From Pseudomonas xionganensis (lineage in GTDB: Bacteria; Pseudomonadota; Gammaproteobacteria; Pseudomonadales; Pseudomonadaceae), in assembly GCF_009763245.1 (NCBI RefSeq), contig NZ_WKJZ01000001.1, forward strand, positions 2,102,810 to 2,166,809: DNA of 64,000 nucleotides, in the 5' to 3' direction. Position numbers and translations under genes: made by a program. The notes under the pieces were generated by a model. That model was not told where the DNA came from and did no database searches. It saw nothing but the letters and a program-made list of their open reading frames with translations. Numbering within the stretch: position 1 is the first letter of the stretch; every line of letters begins with the position of its first letter. Below, one piece after another: positions 35,071-47,722 of the stretch.

Positions 35071-35607
35071 TTACTGGGTGACTTGTGTGTCGTGCGGGTA
35101 CAGGGCGGCATCCAGGAGAACCTCCTTGCCGCTGACCAGGGTTGCCTCCTGGAACAGGCGCCAGTCCTTGCCACCTTCCTGGCCGAGCAGTTCGACAAAA
35201 CGACGGCCTTCCACGGCGTCGACCATCTGCCCGCTGTAACGGCCATCGGCCAGGGGCTGCAGCACCACGCGGCGATCGCGCTCGGGTTGGGTCGGCGAGA
35301 TCAGGTTGAGCAGCAGGTGCTGTGGGCGGCTGAAGCCTTCCAGTTGCAAGCTGGCCGTGCCGGTTTCATTGTCCAGCGTCAGGTTGCCGCGCAGCTTGAG
35401 GCGTTCGGCGTGGTTTTCCCGCTCCAGCGACTGATTGATGCCCTTGCCGACGTCGTAATAGTCATCGGAAATCAGCCCGGGCGGGTTCTTGCTGGCGATG
35501 GTCAGCAGGGTCAGGCCCTGGACCACCGAGTAGCCCAGCATGGCGATGATGAACCAGGGCCAGAACTGCTTGTACCAGGGCTTGATGATGTCGGGGGTCT
35601 CGCTCAT
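35071..35607 (-). CDS. ccoH: Cbb3 oxidase assembly protein CcoH (FixH)
   Basis: This 178-residue single-pass membrane protein carries the FixH/CcoH pattern: [20 protein letters not shown] near the N-terminus, [11 protein letters not shown], and a periplasmic beta-rich domain. CcoH stays associated with the cbb3 oxidase and stabilises it. It is placed 12 bp after ccoG and upstream of ccoI. Confidence 0.95.
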   Translation of the reverse strand: MSETPDIIKPWYKQFWPWFIIAMLGYSVVQGLTLLTIASKNPPGLISDDYYDVGKGINQSLERENHAERLKLRGNLTLDNETGTASLQLEGFSRPQHLLLNLISPTQPERDRRVVLQPLADGRYSGQMVDAVEGRRFVELLGQEGGKDWRLFQEATLVSGKEVLLDAALYPHDTQVTQ

Positions 35608-35619
35608 GGGGCTCTCGAA

Positions 35620-37032
35620 TCAGCGGACGCTGGGGCCGATAAAGCGGCTGTCGGCGTCGGTGTGGATACTTGGATCGTCCAGCGCCTGCAGGCGGAAGAG
35701 GATCTTGTTGGCGCTGGAGGGCAGCTTCTCGGGGTCGATGGACAGCTCCACCGGCAGGGAGAGAATCTCGCCGGCCAGGGCGGTGACTTCCTTCTTGCCC
35801 TCATAGACCAGGCCGTCCAGGCCATCAGCTTCGATCACATAGGTCACATCGTGCTGCGCCTTGTTCATGATCTTCAGGGTGTAGACGTTCTCGATGCGGC
35901 CTTCCTCGTTCTCGCGGAACAGCACGCGGTCCTTGATCACATCCAGCTCCACCAGGGAGCGGCTGGCCACGGCCCAGGCGAAGGCCCCCATCATCACGCT
36001 CAGTGCCACGGCATAGCCGATCAGGCGCGGGCGCAGCATATGGGTCTTCTGTCCGGACAGGTTGTGTTCGGTGGTGTAGCTGATCAGGCCCTTGGGGTAG
36101 TCCATCTTCTCCATGATGCTGTCGCAGGCGTCGATGCAGGCGGCGCAGCCGATGCACTCGATCTGCAGACCGTCGCGGATATCGATGCCGGTGGGGCAGA
36201 CGTGCACGCACATCTTGCAGTCGATGCAGTCGCCCAGACCCTGGGCCTTGTAGTCGGCATCGCGCTTGCGTGGGCCACGGCTCTCACCGCGGCGCGGGTC
36301 GTAGGAGACGATCAGGGTGTCCTGGTCGAACATCACGCTCTGGAAGCGCGCATAGGGGCACATATAGATGCACACCTGTTCGCGCAGGTAGCCGGCGTTG
36401 CCGTAGGTGGCCAGGGTGAAGAAGCCGACCCAGAACAGCGCCCAGCCGCTGGCTTGCAGAGTGAGCAGCTCGGGGATCAGGTCGCGGATCGGGGTGAAGT
36501 AGCCGACGAAGGTGATGGCAGTGGCCAGGGATACCCCGACCCAGATGCCGTGCTTGGCCAGCTTGCGGAGGAATTTCTGCGCCGTCATGGGCGTCTTGTC
36601 CAGCTTCATGCGCTGGTTGCGGTCACCCTCGGTGACCTTCTCGGCCCACATGAACACCCAGGTGAACACGCTTTGCGGGCAGGTATAGCCGCACCACACG
36701 CGGCCGGCGAATACGGTGATGAGGAACAGGCCGAAGGCGCAGATGATCAACAGCCAGGACAGCAGCATGAAATCCTGGGGCCAGTAGGTGGCGCCGAAGA
36801 TATGGAACTTGCGCTCGGGCAGGTTCCACCACACGGCCTGGTGCCCTTCCCAGTTCAGCCAGACAGTGCCGAAATACAGAATAAACAGAAAGGCGCCGCC
36901 GACCATGCGCAGGTTGCGGAACAGGCCGGTGAAGGAGCGGGTGTAGATCTTTTCGCGGCTGGCATACAGATCGACGGATTCGACCTTGGCCTTGGCAGGG
37001 GTGACATCTTTGACGGGAATCTGGCTGTTCAT
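35620..37032 (-). CDS. ccoG: Cbb3 oxidase accessory protein CcoG (FixG)
   Basis: CcoG is a membrane-bound polyferredoxin reported to reduce Cu(II) for cbb3 assembly. The 470-residue protein has several transmembrane segments (GAFLFILYFGTVWLNW and DFMLLSWLLIICAFGLFLIT among them), the CGYTCPQSVFTW motif, and a ferredoxin-type pair of cluster motifs CIDCKMCVHVCPTGIDIRDG and CIGCAACIDACDSIM. A C-terminal immunoglobulin-like IG domain follows. It begins 140 bp after ccoP-1. Confidence 0.97.
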   Translation of the reverse strand: MNSQIPVKDVTPAKAKVESVDLYASREKIYTRSFTGLFRNLRMVGGAFLFILYFGTVWLNWEGHQAVWWNLPERKFHIFGATYWPQDFMLLSWLLIICAFGLFLITVFAGRVWCGYTCPQSVFTWVFMWAEKVTEGDRNQRMKLDKTPMTAQKFLRKLAKHGIWVGVSLATAITFVGYFTPIRDLIPELLTLQASGWALFWVGFFTLATYGNAGYLREQVCIYMCPYARFQSVMFDQDTLIVSYDPRRGESRGPRKRDADYKAQGLGDCIDCKMCVHVCPTGIDIRDGLQIECIGCAACIDACDSIMEKMDYPKGLISYTTEHNLSGQKTHMLRPRLIGYAVALSVMMGAFAWAVASRSLVELDVIKDRVLFRENEEGRIENVYTLKIMNKAQHDVTYVIEADGLDGLVYEGKKEVTALAGEILSLPVELSIDPEKLPSSANKILFRLQALDDPSIHTDADSRFIGPSVR

Positions 37033-37172
37033 CAGTACGTACCACAGCGGTTGGTTGGCTGCCCGGGTCGATACGTGCCGGCCTGGGTCGTTCTCGCAGC
37101 TGCGCTATGGTACGCCTGTGATGCCGGCCGAGAGGCTGCGACCGGGGGTCGCGCCTGCTCGGCCCTGGAGAA

Positions 37173-38135
37173 TCACTTCTCCGCTTTGTCTTGCGACAGG
37201 CTGTACACGTAAGCCGCCAGCAGGTGCACTTTATCGTTGCCGAGGAAGTCTTCCTGAGCAGGCATCTTGCCGCTGCGACCGTAACGCAGAGTCTGCTGGA
37301 CCTGGGCAAAGCTGGAACCATACAGCCAGACCTTGTCCGTCAGATTCGGCGCGCCCAGAGCCTGTTGGCCCTTGGCATCGGCACCATGACAGACTGCACA
37401 ATTGGCCGCGAAGATGTCTTGACCTGCAGCAAGGTCAACTTCGATACCTTCCGGGTTTTTCAGGCCGGAGAGGCTGCGAATGTAACCTGCGACATTACGT
37501 ATGCCATCTTCGCCGATAACGGCAAGCTGTGCCGGCATCATGCCCTGACGACCCTTGAGCAGGGTGGTCTTGATGGTTTCCGGGTCGCCGCCATACAGCC
37601 AGTCGCTGTCGGTCAGGTTGGGGAAGCCGTAGGCACCCTTGGCGTCGGAGCCGTGGCAAACCGAGCAGTTGGAGGCGAACAGGCGGCCACCCATCTTCAG
37701 GGCTTGCTCATCCTGAGCCACCTGTTCGATGGGCATGGCGGCATATTTGGCGAAGATCGGCCCGTAAAGAGCGTCGGCCTTGGCCATTTCCTTTTCCCAC
37801 TGGTGCACCCCGGTCCAGCCGCTTTCGCCAGTGGCGAAGGCGGTTTCAGTCTTGCTGTCGAGGTGGCTGTAGCCCGGCAGGAAACCCTTGAAGTTGCCCA
37901 GGCCCGGGTACAGGGCCAGGTAGCCCAGGGAGAAGATGATGGTGCCGACAAACAGCATGAACCACCACTTGGGCAGCGGGTTGTCGTACTCCTCGATGCC
38001 GTCGAAGCTATGCCCGACGGTTTCCTCGGTGGTCTCCTGGCGCTGGCCCTTGCGGGTGCCGAAGATCAGCCAGGTCAGGGCGAAGATGGTGCCCAGCGAC
38101 AGAATGGTGATGTACCAACTCCAGAACGTGGTCAT
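37173..38135 (-). CDS. ccoP1: Cbb3 oxidase subunit III, copy 1 (dihaem cytochrome c)
   Basis: CcoP passes electrons from soluble cytochromes to CcoO/CcoN. The 320-residue protein has two N-terminal membrane segments ([20 protein letters not shown] and [19 protein letters not shown]) and two c-type haem sites, CSVCH and CAVCH. It is followed by ccoG. Its start overlaps the ccoQ stop (ATGA). It is a paralogue of the subunit at 40733-41656, with an extra stretch ([17 protein letters not shown]) after the second membrane segment. Confidence 0.96.
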   Translation of the reverse strand: MTTFWSWYITILSLGTIFALTWLIFGTRKGQRQETTEETVGHSFDGIEEYDNPLPKWWFMLFVGTIIFSLGYLALYPGLGNFKGFLPGYSHLDSKTETAFATGESGWTGVHQWEKEMAKADALYGPIFAKYAAMPIEQVAQDEQALKMGGRLFASNCSVCHGSDAKGAYGFPNLTDSDWLYGGDPETIKTTLLKGRQGMMPAQLAVIGEDGIRNVAGYIRSLSGLKNPEGIEVDLAAGQDIFAANCAVCHGADAKGQQALGAPNLTDKVWLYGSSFAQVQQTLRYGRSGKMPAQEDFLGNDKVHLLAAYVYSLSQDKAEK

Positions 38136-38317
38136 TGGTTATTGCTCCTGGAAGATTGCTCGTCACGCTCTTTGGGTTGGGGATCATCGGCGAAGGGCAG
38201 GTTGGCGGCCTCGTCGAAGCTGTCTTTACGCTTGCTGCTGTAGGCCCATAGCACCACGCCAACAAAGGCGATAAAGACTATGGCGGTGCCTATGCCGCGG
38301 ATCATCCCGATATCCAT
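38132..38317 (-). CDS. ccoQ1: Cbb3 oxidase subunit IV, copy 1
   Basis: This 61-residue single-pass membrane protein ([20 protein letters not shown]) with the [19 protein letters not shown] tail is the CcoQ/FixQ subunit that stabilises the complex. It lies 6 bp after ccoO-1 and overlaps ccoP-1 by 4 bp. Confidence 0.95.
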   Translation of the reverse strand: MDIGMIRGIGTAIVFIAFVGVVLWAYSSKRKDSFDEAANLPFADDPQPKERDEQSSRSNNQ

Positions 38318-38323
38318 AGTGCG

Positions 38324-38931
38324 TTACCGTTTGTTCTTGATGGATGTGCCAAGCACCTGCAGGTACGCCACGATGGCGTCCATTTCGGTCTTGCCTTTCA
38401 CTGCGTCCTGGGCACCGGCGATGTCCTCGTCGGTGTAAGGGATGCCAAAGCCGCGCATCACTTCCATCTTCTTGGCGGTGTATTTGCCGTCGAGCTTGTT
38501 CTCAACCAGCCAGGGGTAGGCCGGCATCTTCGACTCCGGTACCACGTTGCGCGGGTTGTACAGGTGGGCACGCTGCCACTCGTCCGAGTAGCGGCCGCCG
38601 ACGCGGGCCAGATCCGGGCCGGTACGCTTGGAACCCCACAGGAAGGGGTGATCCCAGACGCTTTCACCGGCCACCGAATAGTGGCCATAACGCTCGGTTT
38701 CGGCGCGGAACGGACGGATCATCTGCGAATGGCAGCCCACGCAGCCTTCACGGATATAGATGTCGCGGCCTTCCAGCTGCAGCGCGGTGTAGGGCTTGAG
38801 GCCCTCCACCGGCTCATTGGTCACGTCCTGGAAGAACAGCGGGACGATCTGGGTCAGGCCGCCGATGCTGACGGCCAGAACCATCAGCAGCGCCATCAGG
38901 CCGATATTCTTTTCAAGAATTTCGTGTTTCA

Positions 38932-38932
<1 letters not shown>
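38324..38932 (-). CDS. ccoO1: Cbb3 oxidase subunit II, copy 1 (monohaem cytochrome c)
   Basis: CcoO is a membrane-anchored cytochrome c that carries electrons to CcoN. The 202-residue protein starts [20 protein letters not shown], has a single haem site CVGCH in [17 protein letters not shown], and the axial methionine in ESKMPAYPW. Its ATG overlaps the ccoN stop (TGATG), giving coupled translation. Confidence 0.97.
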
Positions 38933-40365
<1,433 letters not shown>

Positions 40366-40732
40366 GCTGGGTTCCACGGTTAATGGAGTTTTTAGGGGAC
40401 AAAAAACGGCGGCAAGTATGGAGAAAGCAGGTAGCCATTGCAACGACGCATCCGGGCGTGGCAAGGCGCTTGAAGCCTGATTCATACGGGCCGACACAGT
40501 CTTGTCGGTAGCATTGAGCGCCCATGACGGCGCAGCGCAAAGATAGGAATCGCCTTGGAGTTATGGCAGCTGGCGACTGTGAGACAGATTAGCTCAAGTC
40601 AGGGCGCCTGCAGGTCACTGGTCGGGAGGGTGCGACCTTGGGTCGCATGGGGCGGGGTAAAGCGGCTGTTTGCCGGGCCCTCTGCCTGGAGCCCGGCTGC
40701 AGGCGCATTGCGCGCCTGCAGTCAGGGTTGGG
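40366..40732. other. Intergenic region between the two cco operons
   Basis: These 367 bp should hold the ccoN-1 promoter. I find no TTGAT-N4-ATCAA box. Two hairpins lie at the ccoP-2 side: GCGACC-ttg-GGTCGC (about 40629-40643) and CTGCAGGCGC (40697-40706) with GCGCCTGCAG (40712-40721), the latter probably ending the upstream operon although no T run follows. I see no gene here. Confidence 0.5.
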
Positions 40733-41656
40733 TTACTGCTCGGTCTTGCTCAGGCTCAATACATAGGCAGCCAGCAGATGCACCTTGTCGTTACCCAGGT
40801 ATTGCTCCTGGGCCGGCATCTGACCGTTGCGGCCATAGCGGATGGTCTGCTGCAGCTGCGCCAGGCTGCTGCCATAGATCCAGCCGGCATTGTGGGTCAG
40901 GTCCGGCGCACCGAGCATGGCCATGCCCTTGCCTTCGGCGCCGTGACAGGCCTGACAGCTGCTGGCGTAGATCTGCGCGCCCTTGTCCAGGTCGAAAGAC
41001 TTGTCCGCCGGCAGCGGCAGGCCGGCCAGGCCGTTGCGTACATAGGCGGCGACCTGTTGTACGCCCTCTTCGCCGAGGATCTCGCCCCAGGCCGGCATGG
41101 CGCCAACGCGACCGTTGAGGATGCTGGTCTTGATCGAGGCAGCATCACCACCCCAGCGCCAGTGGTTGTCGGTCAGGTTGGGGAAGCCCACTGCGCCCTT
41201 GGCGTCGGAGCCATGGCAGATCGAGCAATAGGTGGCAAACAGGCGGCCACCCATTTTCAGTGCCTGCTCGTCTTTGGCTACTTCTTCCAGGGGCATGGCG
41301 GCATATTTGGCGAAGATCGGCCCATACAGCTCGTCGGCCTTGTCCATTTCCTTTTCCCACTGGGCGACCTGGGTCCAGCCGCCTTCATAACCTGGCAGCC
41401 AGCCCTTGAAATTGCCCAGGCCGGGGTACAGAACCAGATAGCCGATGGAGAAGATCAGGGTGCCGATAAACAACATGAACCACCACTTGGGCAGCGGGTT
41501 GTCGTACTCCTCGATGCCATCGAAGGCGTGGCCCATGGTCTGATCGGTCTCGCTCTTGTGCACTTCGCTCTTGCGCGTGGCGAAGATCAGCCAGAACAGG
41601 GCGAGCAGGGTGCCGATGGTCAGCAGGGAGATGTACCAACTCCAGAAAGTGCTCAT
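40733..41656 (-). CDS. ccoP2: Cbb3 oxidase subunit III, copy 2 (dihaem cytochrome c)
   Basis: This 307-residue paralogue of ccoP-1 has two N-terminal membrane segments and haem sites CSICH and CQACH. It lacks the short insertion seen after the second membrane segment of copy 1, and its C-terminal half is more diverged than the N-terminal half. Its start overlaps ccoQ-2. It is the last gene of ccoNOQP-2, the copy with an upstream Anr box. Confidence 0.96.
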   Translation of the reverse strand: MSTFWSWYISLLTIGTLLALFWLIFATRKSEVHKSETDQTMGHAFDGIEEYDNPLPKWWFMLFIGTLIFSIGYLVLYPGLGNFKGWLPGYEGGWTQVAQWEKEMDKADELYGPIFAKYAAMPLEEVAKDEQALKMGGRLFATYCSICHGSDAKGAVGFPNLTDNHWRWGGDAASIKTSILNGRVGAMPAWGEILGEEGVQQVAAYVRNGLAGLPLPADKSFDLDKGAQIYASSCQACHGAEGKGMAMLGAPDLTHNAGWIYGSSLAQLQQTIRYGRNGQMPAQEQYLGNDKVHLLAAYVLSLSKTEQ

Positions 41657-41838
41657 GGGGTGTTGCTCCTCGATGCAGCAGGCTTGGTTTCATCGGCGAA
41701 GGGCAGCAGGGCCGCTTCGCTGAAGGCTTGGTGACGTTTGCCGCTGTAGGCCCACAGGGTTACGCAGACAAAGGACAGCATGACCAATGCCGTACCGATG
41801 CCCCGCACCATGCCGATATCAATCAGTTCAGGTGTCAT
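41653..41838 (-). CDS. ccoQ2: Cbb3 oxidase subunit IV, copy 2
   Basis: This 61-residue CcoQ has the membrane segment [20 protein letters not shown] and the [19 protein letters not shown] tail. It lies 4 bp after ccoO-2 and overlaps ccoP-2 by 4 bp, repeating the layout of copy 1. Confidence 0.95.
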   Translation of the reverse strand: MTPELIDIGMVRGIGTALVMLSFVCVTLWAYSGKRHQAFSEAALLPFADETKPAASRSNTP

Positions 41839-41842
41839 GGCC

Positions 41843-42450
41843 TTACCTCTTGTTTTTCACGGCAATGCCGAGCACTTGCAGGTAGGCGACCATGGCATCC
41901 ATCTCGCTCTTGCCCTTGACCGCATCAGTGGCTCCCTGGATGTCCTCGTCCGTGTAGGGCACGCCGAGGGTGCGCAGGGCTTGCATCTTCTTCGGCGTGT
42001 CCTGGCCGTCGAGGGTGTTTTCCACCAGCCAGGGGTAGGCCGGCATCTTCGACTCCGGCACCACGTTGCGCGGGTTGTACAGGTGGGCGCGGTGCCACTC
42101 GTCCGAGTAGCGGCCGCCGACGCGGGCCAGATCCGGGCCGGTGCGCTTGGAGCCCCAGAGGAAGGGGTGGTCGTAGACGCTTTCACCGGCTACCGAGTAG
42201 TGGCCGTAGCGCTCGGTCTCGGCGCGGAACGGGCGGATCATCTGCGAATGGCAGCCCACGCAGCCTTCCTTGATGTATACGTCGCGGCCTTCCAGCTGCA
42301 GCGCGGTGTAGGGCTTGAGGCCGGCTACCGGCTCGTTGACCACATCTTGGAAGAACAGCGGGACGATCTGGGTCAGGCCGCCCACGCTGACGGCCAACAC
42401 CATCAGCAGGGCCATCAGGCCGATGTTCTTTTCGAGTATTTCGTGTTTCA

Positions 42451-42451
<1 letters not shown>
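41843..42451 (-). CDS. ccoO2: Cbb3 oxidase subunit II, copy 2 (monohaem cytochrome c)
   Basis: This 202-residue protein is nearly identical to ccoO-1 over most of its length, including [20 protein letters not shown] and the haem site in [17 protein letters not shown]. Differences gather near the C-terminus. Its ATG overlaps the ccoN-2 stop. Confidence 0.97.
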
Positions 42452-43890
<1,439 letters not shown>

Positions 43891-43997
43891 GTCTGGGCTT
43901 CCATCCACGGTTTATTGGCAAAGCGTTGAGAAACTTCCGGTCGCGCATGGACAATTCGCCATGGCGCAGGCCGATAGAGTCCTAAAGCGAGGCAAGC

Positions 43998-44678
43998 ATG
44001 AATAAAGCGACAGACGCAGGTATTGACGGGGATCAATGCGCGCTCAGGGAGCTAGCAACGGGCCAGCTCTGGGACAGGGCTGCAGGTGAGCCGCTGGCCA
44101 CCCTGATTCTGGCCCATGGCGCCGGCGCCCCGATGGACAGCGACTTTATGACGGACATGGCCCGGCGCCTGGCGGCATGCGGGGTGCAGGTGGTGCGCTT
44201 CGAGTTTGCCTATATGGCCGCACGCCGGCTCGATGGCAAGAAGCGTCCGCCTAACCCCCAGGCCCAGCTGCTGGAGCAGTGGCGTGAGGTCTATGCCCAG
44301 GTGCGCCAACAGGTCGCAGGGCCCCTGGCCATCGGCGGCAAGTCCATGGGCGGGCGCATGGCCAGCCTGCTGGCCGATGAGCTGGGCGTCGACGCCCTGG
44401 TCTGCCTGGGCTATCCCTTCTATGCCGTGGGCAAGCCGGAAAAGCCGCGGGTTGCGCACCTGGCCGAGCTGCGCACGCCAACCCTGATTATCCAGGGCGA
44501 GCGCGACGCCCTGGGCAATCGCGAGGCGGTGCAGGGCTATGACTTGTCAGCGGCGATTCAACTGCACTGGCTGCAGGCCGCCGACCATGATCTGAAACCG
44601 CTGAAAAGCAGCGGCCTGACCCAGGCCCGGCATCTGCAGGCGGCGGCCGAGGCGGTGACGGCTTTTTTGCGGGGCTGA
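43998..44678 (+). CDS. Alpha/beta-hydrolase of the KANL3/Tex30-like type
   Basis: This 226-residue protein has the short alpha/beta-hydrolase pattern: oxyanion region LILAHGAGAPMDSDFM, nucleophile serine in GGKSMGGRMAS, acid region in LIIQGERDALGN and a His in ADHDLKP. Such proteins are often annotated as dienelactone-hydrolase-like; the substrate is unknown. It is divergent from ccoN-2 and its first codons contain the ccoN-2 Anr box. ATG 43998 has GAGG upstream; a later start would leave the box intergenic but would shorten the conserved N-terminus. Confidence 0.82.
   Translation: MNKATDAGIDGDQCALRELATGQLWDRAAGEPLATLILAHGAGAPMDSDFMTDMARRLAACGVQVVRFEFAYMAARRLDGKKRPPNPQAQLLEQWREVYAQVRQQVAGPLAIGGKSMGGRMASLLADELGVDALVCLGYPFYAVGKPEKPRVAHLAELRTPTLIIQGERDALGNREAVQGYDLSAAIQLHWLQAADHDLKPLKSSGLTQARHLQAAAEAVTAFLRG
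44024..44037. promoter_or_regulatory. Anr/FNR box of the ccoNOQP-2 operon, inside the start of a divergent gene
   Basis: TTGACGGGGATCAA matches the Anr consensus with one change. It lies 134 bp upstream of the ccoN-2 ATG and, with the start chosen at 43998, within codons 9-14 of the divergent hydrolase gene. This implies a ccoN-2 leader of roughly 100 nt. Confidence 0.75.
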
Positions 44679-44690
44679 CTCGCGATCTGA

Positions 44691-45170
44691 TCAGGCTCCA
44701 TGACGGCGCCTTGTCCAGGCCCAGGCCAGCAGCAGGGCAAAGCCGATAAACAGCAGCCATTTCAGCAGCGCCGCCATACCGGCCAGGGCATAGAGCGCTG
44801 CCGGAGCAGTCGGCTGTTGCAGCAGATAGAGCTGCAGCAGGTTTTCCAGGGCGTCACAGACGGCGGCCAGGGGTAGCAGCCAAGCGCCTAGGCTGCGCCA
44901 GTAAGGGGGCAGGTGCCAGGCAATGGAGCCGCTGCTTGTCAGGCGATAGCCCCACAGTCCGTAGCAGAGCAGCAGGGCGAAATCGGCCCAGAAGTGCAGG
45001 GTAAAGCGCTGCAGTGCCTCACCTTGCCATTTCGCAATGACGGTCTGAAAGTCATGTTGGTTAAAGCTGAACTGCAGAGCCAGCAGGTTGGGCTCAAGCG
45101 GCAGCAGGTAAAGGGAAATGCCGCCAAACAGGGTGAGTGTGCCGAGCGCAAGTAGGTAGTTGAGGGGCAT
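44691..45170 (-). CDS. Hypothetical four-helix membrane protein
   Basis: This 159-residue protein has about four hydrophobic segments (LLALGTLTLFGGISLYLLPL, FALLLCYGLWGYRL, WLLPLAAVCDALENLLQLYL and LLKWLLFIGFALLLAWAW) and ends in basic residues (TRRRHGA). I do not recognise the family. The AVCDALENLLQL segment with acidic residues inside the membrane region is unusual. ATG 45170 has GGGAGG upstream; a longer frame upstream is not supported. It converges on the hydrolase gene with a 12-bp gap. Confidence 0.75.
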   Translation of the reverse strand: MPLNYLLALGTLTLFGGISLYLLPLEPNLLALQFSFNQHDFQTVIAKWQGEALQRFTLHFWADFALLLCYGLWGYRLTSSGSIAWHLPPYWRSLGAWLLPLAAVCDALENLLQLYLLQQPTAPAALYALAGMAALLKWLLFIGFALLLAWAWTRRRHGA

Positions 45171-45320
45171 GCAGGCCTCCCGGGGTACAGGTGACCTGCA
45201 GGTTAGGTGATTGCGTGTTTGCGGTCGAATAAAGCGGCTCGGCATGCTCACCGGTAGCCCCCGCCAGATAGCCTTGCTGTACCATGCGCCACCTTTTTGC
45301 ACCCATGCCGCCAGGTGACT

Positions 45321-46064
45321 ATGACCACCAATGCCCTCTACACCGACCTGTCCGGCTATTACGACCTGATGTGCGCCGATATCGACTATCCGGCGCAAAG
45401 CCAGATGCTGCGCCGCCTGCACCAGCTGTTCGGCAACCAGGGTCGGCGCCATCTGGACCTGGCCTGCGGCAGCGGGCCCCATGTGCGCCACTTTATCGAT
45501 ATGGGCTTTGCCAGCAGTGGCCTGGACCTGAATCAGCCGATGCTGGAGCTGGCCCGCCAGCGCTGCCCCGAGGCGCAATTTTCCCTGCAGGATATGCGCA
45601 GCTTCGCGGTGGCCGAAGCGCAGGATCTGATCACCTGTTTTCTCTACTCGTTGCACTATTGTGGCGATCTGGCCGGGCTGGGCGCTTGCCTGGGCCGGGT
45701 GCATGCCGCGCTCAGCCCGGCGGGGCTGTTCTGCTTCAATGCCGTTGACAAGACCCGGATCGACAACTGCTCATGGGCCCGGCATACCGCCGTGCAGGGT
45801 GACAGCCAGTTTGTCTTCAGCTCCGGCTGGCATTACCAGGGGCAGGGCGACAGGCAGAGCCTCAGGCTGGCTATCGAGAAAACCACCCAGGGCGTAACCC
45901 AGAGTTGGGAGGACGAGCACCCCATGGTGGCGGTGGACTTTGCCGAGTTGCAGCAATTGCTGGCGCCTGACTTCGAGGTGCATGTGCTGGCCCATGATTA
46001 CCAGAAGATCGAGCCCTGGGATGGCCAGGCCGGCAATGCACTGTTTGTCTGCGTCAAGAAATGA
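45321..46064 (+). CDS. Class I SAM-dependent methyltransferase
   Basis: This 247-residue protein has the SAM motif LDLACGSGPHVRHF, a motif II-like GLDLNQPMLELAR and an aromatic-rich YTDLSGYYDLMCADIDYP N-terminus typical of small-molecule methyltransferases. The substrate is unknown. ATG 46321-type numbering aside, the start is at 45321 with AGGTGA just upstream. It converges with the aer gene across a hairpin that overlaps the stop codon. Confidence 0.88.
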   Translation: MTTNALYTDLSGYYDLMCADIDYPAQSQMLRRLHQLFGNQGRRHLDLACGSGPHVRHFIDMGFASSGLDLNQPMLELARQRCPEAQFSLQDMRSFAVAEAQDLITCFLYSLHYCGDLAGLGACLGRVHAALSPAGLFCFNAVDKTRIDNCSWARHTAVQGDSQFVFSSGWHYQGQGDRQSLRLAIEKTTQGVTQSWEDEHPMVAVDFAELQQLLAPDFEVHVLAHDYQKIEPWDGQAGNALFVCVKK

Positions 46065-46088
46065 CGCCCCTGGCTGTGACAGGGGCGT
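46064..46088. terminator. Hairpin between convergent genes
   Basis: ACGCCCCTG-gctgtga-CAGGGGCGT overlaps the methyltransferase stop and ends 12 bp before the aer stop. There is no clear T run, so it is a weak bidirectional terminator. Confidence 0.55.
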
Positions 46089-46099
46089 GAAACAGATTC

Positions 46100-47665
46100 C
46101 TAGCGGTTAAAGCGCTCCACCAGGGAATACTGGCCCTGGGCGGTACGGGTCAGCTCTTCGCTCAGGTGAGCCGTATTGAGGGCCTCTCCGGCAGTCTGGT
46201 CGGCCAGTTGGGCGATGGTGGTGATGCTGCGGTTGACCTCGTCGGCCACTGCGCTCTGCTCCTCGGCGGCGGCGGCGATCTGGTTGGCCATGTCGGTGAT
46301 ATTGGCCACCGCCTCGCTGATACCCACCAGCGCATCATCGGCCTCCTGCACCCGCTCGACGCCTTCATCGGCCTGCTTGCGGCCCACTTCCATGGCGGCC
46401 ACGGCCTCTTCGGCGGTGCGTTGCAGTTTGGCGATCAGCTGGTGGATTTGCCCGGTGGACTCGGCGGTGCGCTGGGCCAGGGAGCGCACTTCATCGGCCA
46501 CCACGGCGAAGCCGCGACCCATTTCGCCGGCGCGGGCAGCCTCGATGGCGGCGTTGAGGGCCAGCAGGTTGGTCTGGTCGGCAATGCCCTTGATCACGTC
46601 GACCACGCCACCGATTTCGTTGCTGTCCTGGGCCAGGCGGGTCACCGTCTCGCCGGTGTCGCCCACCGATTGCGACAGGCGCTGGATGGCTTGGCGGGTT
46701 TGCGCGGCGATATCGCGGCCGGCGTGGGTCAGGCGGTTGGCATCCTGGGTGGCGATGGCGGTGCGTGCCACGTTGCTGGCCACCTCCAGGGTGGTGGCGG
46801 CCATTTCGTTGATGGCGGTGGCCACCTGCTCGGTTTCCAGGCGCTGGCGCTCCAACCCGGTGGAGCTCTTGTGCGCCAGGGTGTCGGCCTGCCGGGCCTG
46901 GCTGGTGAGGTGCTCGGCGGTGTCCTGCAGGCGGGTCAGGCAGGTCTTCAGGCGCGCATCCTGGCTGAGCATGGCCATTTCCAGGCGGGCCTGGTCGCCA
47001 CGGCTGTCGGTGTACATCTGTGCGATCAGCGGGTCGGAGGTGGTCTGTTCGGCCAGTTGCAGCAGGCGCTTGAGTCCACGGTTCTGCCAGGCCAGGCCGA
47101 TCAGGCCCAGGGGCACGGAGAGCAGGGCGGCGAGCAGGAAGCCCCAGCCATGACCCAGCCACATGCCGATCAGAAAACCGATCTGGCTGACCAGGATAAA
47201 GGGCAGCCAGGCCTGCAGCACCGGCAACCAGGCGTCGCGCTTGGGAATGGCCGACTTGCCGCTGTTGATCCGTTTGTACAGGGCTTCGGCGCGGCGTACC
47301 TGCTCGGCGGTGGGTTTGACCCGCACCGACTCGTAGCCCACCACCTGGCTGCCTTCCAGCATCGGTGTGACATAGGCATTGACCCAGTAGTGGTCACCAT
47401 TCTTGCTGCGGTTCTTGACGATGCCCATCCACGGCTTGCCCTGCTTCAGGGTGTTCCACATGTGGGCGAATACCGCCGGTGGCACATCGGGGTGGCGCAC
47501 CAGGTTGTGTGGCGCGCGCATCAGCTCATCACGGGAAAAACCGCTGATCTCGACAAAGGCGTCGTTGCAGTAGGTGATCTGCCCTTTGAGGTCGGTGGTG
47601 GAGATCAGCCGTTGCTGGGCTGGGAAGGTGCGTTCACGTTGAGTGACGGGCTGATTATTGCGCAT
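46100..47665 (-). CDS. aer: PAS-containing aerotaxis receptor (Aer)
   Basis: This 521-residue chemoreceptor senses redox or oxygen through an N-terminal PAS domain. [30 protein letters not shown] and [14 protein letters not shown] are typical of Aer and its FAD site. Two hydrophobic segments (about 150-195) anchor it without a periplasmic domain, and the signalling tip [20 protein letters not shown] is complete. There is no CheR-binding pentapeptide. A FliA-like promoter lies 31-57 bp upstream. In P. aeruginosa the aer gene lies close to the cco cluster, as here. Confidence 0.94.
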   Translation of the reverse strand: MRNNQPVTQRERTFPAQQRLISTTDLKGQITYCNDAFVEISGFSRDELMRAPHNLVRHPDVPPAVFAHMWNTLKQGKPWMGIVKNRSKNGDHYWVNAYVTPMLEGSQVVGYESVRVKPTAEQVRRAEALYKRINSGKSAIPKRDAWLPVLQAWLPFILVSQIGFLIGMWLGHGWGFLLAALLSVPLGLIGLAWQNRGLKRLLQLAEQTTSDPLIAQMYTDSRGDQARLEMAMLSQDARLKTCLTRLQDTAEHLTSQARQADTLAHKSSTGLERQRLETEQVATAINEMAATTLEVASNVARTAIATQDANRLTHAGRDIAAQTRQAIQRLSQSVGDTGETVTRLAQDSNEIGGVVDVIKGIADQTNLLALNAAIEAARAGEMGRGFAVVADEVRSLAQRTAESTGQIHQLIAKLQRTAEEAVAAMEVGRKQADEGVERVQEADDALVGISEAVANITDMANQIAAAAEEQSAVADEVNRSITTIAQLADQTAGEALNTAHLSEELTRTAQGQYSLVERFNR

Positions 47666-47695
47666 GGACTGCTTATCCCTGTTGGCGATACCGAA

Positions 47696-47722
47696 TCATC
47701 GGCCGGAGCAGGCAGAAGTTTA
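47696..47722 (-). promoter_or_regulatory. FliA (sigma-28)-like promoter of aer
   Basis: On the minus strand TAAACTTC (47722-47715), an 11-bp spacer and GCCGATGA (47703-47696) follow the consensus TAAAGTTT-N11-GCCGATAA with 6 of 8 and 7 of 8 matches. The expected start of transcription is about 20 bp before the aer ATG. Confidence 0.7.

Noticed and set aside
35083..37212. A 709-codon plus-strand frame across ccoH and ccoG
   Set aside because: It is the complement of two recognised genes and is a by-product of high GC third positions.
40366..40497. 44-codon N-terminal extension of ccoN-1
   Set aside because: The sequence is atypical, has no ribosome site, and is absent from the copy-2 paralogue; ATG 40365 gives the family start.
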